Of a stretch of 64,000 nt of DNA, positions 57,661-64,000 are shown in pieces. Where the stretch lies: assembly GCF_016463645.1 (NCBI RefSeq), contig NZ_JAEMQX010000002.1, positions 1-64,000 on the forward strand, written 5' to 3'. Every line of letters begins with the position of its first letter. Positions within the stretch are counted from its first letter, which is position 1. The position numbers and the translations under genes are program-made. Below the pieces are notes generated by a model. It was given only the letters and a program-made list of their open reading frames with translations. It ran no database searches and was not told the origin of the DNA. Origin of the DNA: Sphingopyxis sp. (GTDB lineage: Bacteria > Pseudomonadota > Alphaproteobacteria > Sphingomonadales > Sphingomonadaceae).

Positions 57661-58761
57661 ATGCGTTATGCAAGACTTCCGATCGAGGTCGAATCTCCCG
57701 AAGAGTTCGGGTACGGGAATATCCGCAACAATCTGGCCGAAAGCTCGATTTCGGACCGCAAATTGTCCGACCTTGGGCTGACCATTCCCGACCTCACTTT
57801 GCTCTATACCGAGCATCGCGGCAGCACTTCGCTGCGCGCGCTGATCGCGCGCGATGGCGCGGGCCTCACTGCCGACGATGTGCTCGTCACGACAGGCGCC
57901 GCGGGGGCGCTGTTCATCATCGCGACCGCGCTGCTTTCGCCGGACGATCATATCGTCGTCGTGCGACCGAACTACGGGCTCAACCTCGAGACACCGCGCG
58001 CGATCGGATGCGAGATCAGCTATATCGACCTGACCTTCGACACCGGCTTTCGCACCGACGTCGACCAGATCGCCGCTGCGGTAACACCGAAAACCAAGAT
58101 CATCAGTATCACCCACCCGCACAATCCGAGCGGCATATTGTCCGACGAGGCGGAATTGCGGCGCCTGGCCGATATCGCCGCGGAGGTCGGCGCCTATCTG
58201 GTGGTCGACGAAACCTATCGCGAGCTTTGTTTCGGGACGCTCACGCCGCTCGCCGCGACGCTCGGCAGCCATGTGATCAGCGTATCGTCGCTGTCGAAGT
58301 CCTATGGCATTCCGGGCACGCGCATGGGCTGGCTGATTGTCCGGAACCCCGAACTGCACGAAATCTTTCTCGCCGCGAAAGAGCAGATCGCGATTTGCGG
58401 CAGCGTCGTCGACGAATGGATCGCCGAGCAATTGCTGTCGCAGAAGGACAAGGTGCTCGCCGAAACGCTCGCCGAGATGGGGGCGCGGCGCGCGCGGATG
58501 ATCGAATGGATGGCGGGCGAGGAACTGCTCGAATGGAACGAGCCGTCGGGCGGGGTTGTGGGTTTCGTGCGCATGCGCGGCGAACCGGCGGGCGGCGTCG
58601 CGGCCTTTTACGAACGACTGCTCAATGATCATGGCACCTATGTCGCGCCGGGCCATTGGTTCGATCTGCCCGACACCTATTTCCGCCTCGGCTACGGCTG
58701 GCCGACGCGCGAGGAAATGGAAGCGGGGCTGGTCGCGATTTCAGCGGCGCTGCGCGGGTAA
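57661..58761 (+). CDS. Class I/II PLP-dependent aminotransferase
   Basis: DVLVTTGAAGALFIIATALLSPDDHIVVVRPNYG; ITHPHNPSG; VVDETYRELCF; SSLSKSYGIPGTRMGWL. Confidence 0.9.
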   Translation: MRYARLPIEVESPEEFGYGNIRNNLAESSISDRKLSDLGLTIPDLTLLYTEHRGSTSLRALIARDGAGLTADDVLVTTGAAGALFIIATALLSPDDHIVVVRPNYGLNLETPRAIGCEISYIDLTFDTGFRTDVDQIAAAVTPKTKIISITHPHNPSGILSDEAELRRLADIAAEVGAYLVVDETYRELCFGTLTPLAATLGSHVISVSSLSKSYGIPGTRMGWLIVRNPELHEIFLAAKEQIAICGSVVDEWIAEQLLSQKDKVLAETLAEMGARRARMIEWMAGEELLEWNEPSGGVVGFVRMRGEPAGGVAAFYERLLNDHGTYVAPGHWFDLPDTYFRLGYGWPTREEMEAGLVAISAALRG

Positions 58762-58779
58762 AGATCGACCGGCTTGAAC

Positions 58780-58807
58780 GTCGCTCCCGCGAAGGCGGGG
58801 GGGCGAC
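58780..58807. repeat. REP-like intergenic hairpin
   Basis: GTCGCTCCCGCGAAGGCGGGGGGGCGAC; CCCGC-GAAG-GCGGG stem with outer GTCGC/GCGAC, resembling short intergenic palindromes common in sphingomonads. Confidence 0.45.
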
Positions 58808-58830
58808 GAATATTCTTTGGCTGTGTCGGC

Positions 58831-59751
58831 TTAACTCTTCAGCCGTTCCCACACCGTCTTGGCGATCGCGATGTCCTGCACCGCAACGCCGGTGAGGTCG
58901 GCAACGACGATCTCGTCATCGGCAAAGGCGACGGGATTTTCGAGCAGCGCGCCGAGTTCGACGAACGCATCGGGTGCGATCAGCCCGGCGCGGATCGGCC
59001 AGCCCGCTTCGCCATGATGCGCGCATTGCACCGCTGAATCGACGATCAGGCGGGCCTTGGCGGTCAGTATGGTTTCGAGTTCCTGCTTGCCCGGGGTGTC
59101 GGCACCCACCGCGACGATCCTTGTGCCCGGTCGTACCAGATCAGCGGTCAGCACCGGTGCGGTCGAGGGCGTCGTCGTGACGATCAGGTCGGCACGGACG
59201 CACAGTTCGGCCAGATCGACCGCCTCGCCCCCTAATTCCCCGGCGAGCGCAACGGCCTTCTCGGTGCTGCGGCCATAGACGAGGATTTCGTCCAGACCGA
59301 GCAGGCTCGCGATCATCTCGCCCTGCATCTTCGCCTGGATGCCGGTTCCCACGATACCCAGCACCGTCGAACCCGGACGCGCGATCGCGCGCGCCGCGAT
59401 CGCGCCTGCCATCGCGGTGCGCATATCAGTGAGCACGCCCTGATCCTTGAGCATCGCGAGCTGCTCGCCGGTCTTCGCGCTCACGACGATCATGCAACCG
59501 TTGCTCGACGAAAGCCCCCGTTCGGGATTGCGGTAGAAGCTCGTCGCGAATTTGAAGATGAAGACGTCGTCGCCGGCGAAATATCCGCCCTTCACATGGC
59601 AGTCGCCGGGCGGGTCGATGAAATTCAGATGCCCGACCTCGGCGAGTTGCGCACTGCCGCGATGGAGGCGGCGGAACCCCTCCTCGACCGCGACGAGCGC
59701 CGCCGCCTCGTCCAGCGCGTCCAGTATCTCGGGCAATTCGACGATCCGCAT
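58831..59751 (-). CDS. Ornithine cyclodeaminase/mu-crystallin family protein
   Basis: LGIVGTGIQAKMQGEMIASLLGLDEILVYGRS; VHLNF/CHVKGGYFAGDDVFIFKFATSFYRNP. Confidence 0.92.
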   Translation of the reverse strand: MRIVELPEILDALDEAAALVAVEEGFRRLHRGSAQLAEVGHLNFIDPPGDCHVKGGYFAGDDVFIFKFATSFYRNPERGLSSSNGCMIVVSAKTGEQLAMLKDQGVLTDMRTAMAGAIAARAIARPGSTVLGIVGTGIQAKMQGEMIASLLGLDEILVYGRSTEKAVALAGELGGEAVDLAELCVRADLIVTTTPSTAPVLTADLVRPGTRIVAVGADTPGKQELETILTAKARLIVDSAVQCAHHGEAGWPIRAGLIAPDAFVELGALLENPVAFADDEIVVADLTGVAVQDIAIAKTVWERLKS

Positions 59752-59805
59752 GACTTCTTTCCTGCCGTTACGCGACAAGTTCGTGTCAGCTTTCCCACGA
59801 TAGTC

Positions 59806-59825
59806 CATCCCCCGACGGAGGGATG
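59806..59825. promoter_or_regulatory. CATCCCCC-N4-GAGGGATG element, copy 2
   Basis: CATCCCCCGACGGAGGGATG in the divergent promoter of the cyclodeaminase and LuxR genes. Confidence 0.55.
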
Positions 59826-59836
59826 AGGCCCTGACG

Positions 59837-60559
59837 ATGCAGTCCGCACTGACCGATATCATCGGCGCGATCGGCGAAGCCGGCTTTATCGCCGCCACCG
59901 CCGAGCGCCTGCGTATAGCGATCGGCTTTGACCTGGCGGCAGCCATTCTCCACCGGGCCGACGCGCGTGCCGAACTGCTCTTCGACGGATTTGCGCCTGC
60001 GGGCTTCGGGCAAGGCCTCGCCAATTACGTCCATCATACGCACGGCATGAGCCCGATGGTCCATCCCGTGCCGACGTTGGGCGCGGTACGCGCGAGCGAT
60101 TTCGCGATCGATGGCGGCAGTCGCTCCGACACCTATCTGGTCTGGACGTCGGAAGAGGAAATGGGCTTCCGCACGCTTGGCTGGCCCGAACGCTGCGAGG
60201 AAATCGGGCTCTATGTCTCCGCGTGGGGCGGCATCGTCGAACTCAGCTTCTATCGCGAACGCGCGCGTGCCCCGTTGTCCCCTGACCATCTGCGTGCGCT
60301 GGGCGATCTCTCGGGGCCGGTGACCGCCGCCTTCGAGCGTCACGGCCGTTTTTCCAGCCCAGCCTCGGCCCACGAGCATTTGTCGGCGCGCGAGTGCGAG
60401 GTGTATGAGTTGATGGTCGCAGGCTGTTCGAGCGAGGCGATCGCACTGCGGCTCGGGATCAGCCGCCACACGGTCAAGGATCATCGCAAGCAGATTTTCC
60501 GCAAGCTGCGGGTCGGCTCCCTCGCCGAGCTGTTCGCGCGGAACCGCCGCGCCAATTGA
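59837..60559 (+). CDS. LuxR-family regulator with autoinducer-binding-like N-terminal domain
   Basis: C-terminal LSARECEVYELMVAGCSSEAIALRLGISRHTVKDHRKQIFRKLRVGSLAELFA. Confidence 0.9.
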   Translation: MQSALTDIIGAIGEAGFIAATAERLRIAIGFDLAAAILHRADARAELLFDGFAPAGFGQGLANYVHHTHGMSPMVHPVPTLGAVRASDFAIDGGSRSDTYLVWTSEEEMGFRTLGWPERCEEIGLYVSAWGGIVELSFYRERARAPLSPDHLRALGDLSGPVTAAFERHGRFSSPASAHEHLSARECEVYELMVAGCSSEAIALRLGISRHTVKDHRKQIFRKLRVGSLAELFARNRRAN

Positions 60560-60577
60560 CCCCTCCCAAGGGGGATG
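60559..60577. promoter_or_regulatory. CATCCCCC-N4-GAGGGGT element, copy 3 (inverted)
   Basis: ACCCCTCCCAAGGGGGATG = reverse complement of CATCCCCCTTGGGAGGGGT; upstream of the dehydratase. Confidence 0.5.
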
Positions 60578-60638
60578 GCTCGCTACCCCGATATTGGTCA
60601 GGCTCGTTTCATCACGCAATGGAACGATGGAGCGCAGC

Positions 60639-61595
60639 ATGGCCCCCGTTTTCGAACAGATTTGCGAGGCCCATGCCGCGATCCGGCCGCAGGTTGCGGT
60701 CACGCCGCTGGAGCCGAGCCCAGCGCTTTCAAAACTGCTCGGCTGCGACGTCTCGCTCAAGCTCGATTTCCAGCAGCCGACGGGATCGTTCAAGATCCGC
60801 GGTGCCACGAACAAGGTCCGCACGCTGGGCGACGAGGCGCGACGGCGCGGGGTGCTCACCGCTTCGACCGGCAATCACGGCATGGCGGTCGCGCGCGCGG
60901 GAGCGCTCGCCGGGGTGCCGGTGACCGTCTATGTCGGCAATGATGCGCTGCGGATGAAGGTCGACGGCATCGAGGCGCACGGTGCCGAGGTGGTCGTGAT
61001 CGACGGCCCGGCGGGCGACGCCGAACGCGCAGCGCGCCGCGCCGGCGAGGAACAGGGACGCACCTATATCTCCCCTTATAACGATCCCGCGGTGATGGCG
61101 GGCCAGGGGACGATCGGCATCGAGCTCATCGAGCAGGACCCCGATCTCGACGCGGTGTTCATCGCGGTCGGCGCGGGCGGACTGATGGGCGGCGCGGGAA
61201 CCGCGCTCCACGCGCTGCGCCCCGGCATCGACGTCGTCGGCGTCTGGCCCGAAGCATCGCTCTGCATGCTGCGCGCATTGGAAGCGGGCGAGATCGTCCC
61301 GACGCCGGAATATCCGACGCTGTCCGACGGCACGCTTGGCGCGATCGAGCCCGGCTCGATCACCTTCCCGGCGTGCCAGAAGGTGATCGACACGCGGATC
61401 GTCGTCGGCGAGGCCGAGATCGCCGCAGCGATGAAGCGCATCGCCGAGACCGAGCGCTGGATGATCGAGGGGGCGGCGGGCGTCGCCTTCGCCGGGCTCG
61501 TCCAGCAGGCCCCAAAATACCGGGGGCGCAAGGTCGCGGTCGTGCTGTGCGGCCGCAACATCGCGCTCGATCTGTTCTTGCGGACGATTGCCTGA
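60639..61595 (+). CDS. Threonine dehydratase-like PLP enzyme (EutB-like)
   Basis: LKLDFQQPTGSFKIRGATNKV; ASTGNHGMAVARAG; VGAGGLMGGAGTAL; start could also be 60627. Confidence 0.88.
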   Translation: MAPVFEQICEAHAAIRPQVAVTPLEPSPALSKLLGCDVSLKLDFQQPTGSFKIRGATNKVRTLGDEARRRGVLTASTGNHGMAVARAGALAGVPVTVYVGNDALRMKVDGIEAHGAEVVVIDGPAGDAERAARRAGEEQGRTYISPYNDPAVMAGQGTIGIELIEQDPDLDAVFIAVGAGGLMGGAGTALHALRPGIDVVGVWPEASLCMLRALEAGEIVPTPEYPTLSDGTLGAIEPGSITFPACQKVIDTRIVVGEAEIAAAMKRIAETERWMIEGAAGVAFAGLVQQAPKYRGRKVAVVLCGRNIALDLFLRTIA

Positions 61596-61600
61596 AGCCG

Positions 61601-62389
61601 TCAGCCGGGCGATCGCGCGATGTACAGCGGCGTCCGGAACACCCGCTCGAACCGCTCGCCGCGTTCGCGCGACGCCTGCGCTTCCACCGCATCCAGCCGC
61701 GCCTCGCGTTGCTCCTGCGGCAAGTGCCGAACGGCCGAGAAGGTCGCGAAGAGCGCGCGCAGCGACGCGGGCGTCATCGCGATGCGGCGTTCCAGCATGA
61801 CATGCTCGATCCCGGTCAGACCCGCCGCGGCGAGGTCGGCGGCGCGTGCGGCGGCGTCGAGCGAATAATGCTGGTCCGACAGCATCGACGGCGGACGCGC
61901 CAGCCCGTCGAACAAGGCATCGAACAAGCGGTCTTCGCCCGGCTCGCTAAAGACGTTCCACCACATCGCAAAACCGCCGCCGGGTTTCAGCAGCCGCCGC
62001 ACATCGCCGAGCGCCGGTCCAGCCTCGAGCCAGTGGAAGGCGGTCGCAGCGACGATCAGGTCGAAGCTGCCATCGCCCGGCACGGCGGGTCCAAAGGGCA
62101 TGGTCATGACCTGCAGCCGTGCCTCGCCCCAATCGCGCAGATGCGCCGACAGTTCGCGATCGGGCTCGACCGCCACGACCCGCGCCGCGCCCGCGTCGAG
62201 CAATTCGCGCGTCGCCTGCCCCGTGCCCGGCCCGATTTCGAGCACATTCACGCCCGGCGCCAAGCCGCAACATTCGGTCAGAATAGCGAAGACTTCGCGG
62301 GGATAATCGAGCCGCCCAGCGGCGTAGCCCGCGACATCGGCGCCGAATGCGGTGGTGCCCACCGCGCGATCCAAAGCTTTGCTCATCAT
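61601..62389 (-). CDS. SAM-dependent methyltransferase
   Basis: VNVLEIGPGTGQATRELLDAGAARVVAVEPD; FDLIVAATAFHWLE. Confidence 0.88.
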   Translation of the reverse strand: MMSKALDRAVGTTAFGADVAGYAAGRLDYPREVFAILTECCGLAPGVNVLEIGPGTGQATRELLDAGAARVVAVEPDRELSAHLRDWGEARLQVMTMPFGPAVPGDGSFDLIVAATAFHWLEAGPALGDVRRLLKPGGGFAMWWNVFSEPGEDRLFDALFDGLARPPSMLSDQHYSLDAAARAADLAAAGLTGIEHVMLERRIAMTPASLRALFATFSAVRHLPQEQREARLDAVEAQASRERGERFERVFRTPLYIARSPG

Positions 62390-62430
62390 GGCTCCCTTCG
62401 CCTTCATTTAGGGGCGGTATTCTGTCCTGC

Positions 62431-62446
62431 CGCTGTCGCGACAGCG
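62431..62446. promoter_or_regulatory. 16-bp perfect palindrome in a divergent promoter
   Basis: CGCTGTCGCGACAGCG between the methyltransferase (-) and M20 peptidase (+). Confidence 0.45.
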
Positions 62447-62477
62447 CGATGAAAGCCGCCGATCATAGGATGATATC

Positions 62478-63731
62478 ATGACGATCACCGATATCGGCCG
62501 CGACGAAGCGGACGCCCTCGCCTGGATCGAGACGCTCGGTCCGGCACTGCTCGAACGCACGCTCGCCTGGTCGGCGATCAATTCAGGGAGCTTCAACCTC
62601 GCCGGGCTCGACCATATGGCAGAGTTGATCGGCGGCGAGATGGACCGGCTTGGCGGGACGATCGAACTGCGCGACCCCGCGCCCTTCGCCTACCCCGATG
62701 CGCGCGGCGATCTCCAGCCGGTACAGCATGGCCGCAACCTCCATTTCCGCCGTGATGCCGCGGGCGCCGCAAACCGGGTGCTTCTCGTCGGGCATATGGA
62801 TACGGTGTTCGGCATCGATCATCCGTTCCAGGTCCCCGACTGGATCGACGACAAGACCGTTCGTGGCCCCGGCGTCGCCGACATGAAGGGCGGCATTGTC
62901 GTGATGCTGACCGCGATCGAGGCGCTGTCGCAAACCTCGCTCGCCGACCGCCTCGGGGTCGAGGTCATCGTCAATGCCGACGAGGAAGTCTCCTCGGTCG
63001 GGTCCGAGCCGCTGCTCGCCGAGGTCGCGCAGCGTTGCACCGTCGGTTTGGCGTACGAACCCTCGGCGACCCCCGAAGGCGTACTTGCTGGCGCGCGCAA
63101 GGGCTGCGCCAATTTCGCCGCAGCGATCACCGGCCGCGCCGCGCATGCCGGCCGCAATCCGCACGATGGCCGCAACGCAATCGTCGCGGCGGCCGAACTC
63201 GCGGGGCGGATCGCCGCACTGACCGGCGCGCGGCCCGATCTGACTGTCAATCCGGCACGAATCGACGGCGGCGGCCCCGAAAACATTGTGCCCGACCGCG
63301 CCGTTCTGCGCTTCAACGTCCGCCTCGCCGATCCTGCCGATCAGCCGTGGCTGCTGGGTACGCTGAACCGGCTTGTTGCAGAAATCGCCGCCCGTCACGA
63401 TGTCGAAATCAACCTCCACGGCGGAGTCCAGCGCCCGCCAAAGCCGATGGACGCGCACCAGCAGCGCCTGTTCGATCTCGTCCGCGACTGCGGCGCCGCG
63501 CTCGACCTCGATATCGCCTGGCAGGCGACGGGCGGCGCGTGCGACGGCAATAATCTGGCAGCGCACGGACTGGCAGTCGTCGACACGTTGGGCGTGCGCG
63601 GGGGTGCGATCCATTCGGACCACGAGTTCATGATCGTCGACTCGCTCGTCGAGCGCGCCAAGCTGTCGGCGCTGCTCCTGATGCGCCTCGCGCGGATGAA
63701 AGAAAGCTTCTCAGCGTCCCGCGGCGAGTGA
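62478..63731 (+). CDS. M20-family metallopeptidase (glutamate carboxypeptidase-like)
   Basis: VLLVGHMDTVFGIDHPF; GPGVADMKGGIVVML; VNADEEVSSVGSEPLLAEVA; GRAAHAGRNPHDGRNAI. Confidence 0.92.
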   Translation: MTITDIGRDEADALAWIETLGPALLERTLAWSAINSGSFNLAGLDHMAELIGGEMDRLGGTIELRDPAPFAYPDARGDLQPVQHGRNLHFRRDAAGAANRVLLVGHMDTVFGIDHPFQVPDWIDDKTVRGPGVADMKGGIVVMLTAIEALSQTSLADRLGVEVIVNADEEVSSVGSEPLLAEVAQRCTVGLAYEPSATPEGVLAGARKGCANFAAAITGRAAHAGRNPHDGRNAIVAAAELAGRIAALTGARPDLTVNPARIDGGGPENIVPDRAVLRFNVRLADPADQPWLLGTLNRLVAEIAARHDVEINLHGGVQRPPKPMDAHQQRLFDLVRDCGAALDLDIAWQATGGACDGNNLAAHGLAVVDTLGVRGGAIHSDHEFMIVDSLVERAKLSALLLMRLARMKESFSASRGE

Positions 63732-64000
63732 CTCGAAAAAGGCGAAGGTTCGCCCGAGCGCAAGCAAATTGGCGTCGCGCGTGATTTGGGGCGAGTTCCC
63801 CGTCAGGCCGTGATCGACGTCGGGGATGAGCAGCAATTCCGCCTTTGCGCCGACGTTGCGCAGCGCTGCCGTCATCGTTTTCGATTGCGACACCTCGACC
63901 GTCTCGTCCTTCGTCCCGTGGATCAGCAGCATCGGCGGTACATTCTTGCCGATCCGGTACAGCGGGCTTGCCGCGCGCGCGACATCGCGGCATGCTGCAG
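63711..64000 (-). CDS. Alpha/beta hydrolase / prolyl oligopeptidase-like, C-terminal part, continues past the window
   Basis: PPMLLIHGTKDETVEVSQSKTMTAALRNVGAKAELLLIPDVDHGL; frame open to the window end. Confidence 0.75.
   Translation of the reverse strand, partial: AACRDVARAASPLYRIGKNVPPMLLIHGTKDETVEVSQSKTMTAALRNVGAKAELLLIPDVDHGLTGNSPQITRDANLLALGRTFAFFESLAAGR

Noticed and set aside
1-64000. CRISPR arrays, tRNA/rRNA genes, prophage
   Set aside because: No regular spacer-repeat arrays, no tRNA-like or rRNA sequence, and no phage structural genes noticed in the read-through.

Overview
The window is a 64 kb segment of a high-GC alphaproteobacterial chromosome, probably a sphingomonad; this is inferred from codon usage, TonB-receptor density and gene content only. 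I see no rRNA, tRNA, CRISPR array or prophage. It looks like a long catabolic/uptake island of about 42 genes: two TonB-dependent receptors, two porin-like proteins, PepSY membrane proteins, two MFS carriers and an NCS1 carrier, at least five amidohydrolases, two Fes/IroE-like esterases, M28 and M20 peptidases, flavin amine oxidases, an ALDH/SDR/CoA-transferase set, and an aminotransferase/ornithine-cyclodeaminase/threonine-dehydratase set. It also carries at least six transcription regulators (IclR, MalT-like LuxR, two MocR, a LuxR and a membrane LuxR). The most interesting signal is regulatory. (1) TTACCC boxes repeated about 20 bp apart, always pointing towards the gene, sit in front of most operons in the first 35 kb around a 900-aa MalT-like activator. 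(2) GG(T/A)CCCC-N14/15-(T/G)TGGATGTTTT sits in front of three consecutive operons next to the second MocR gene. (3) CATCCCCC-N4-GAGGG(A/G)T sits at three places around the LuxR gene near 60 kb. A family of ~155-165 aa secreted proteins of unknown function occurs three times, each time as the first gene before a secreted hydrolase or oxidase. At the left edge an IS21-like terminus appears to truncate an alpha/beta-hydrolase gene. All functional calls come from reading the translated sequences; no database search was run.
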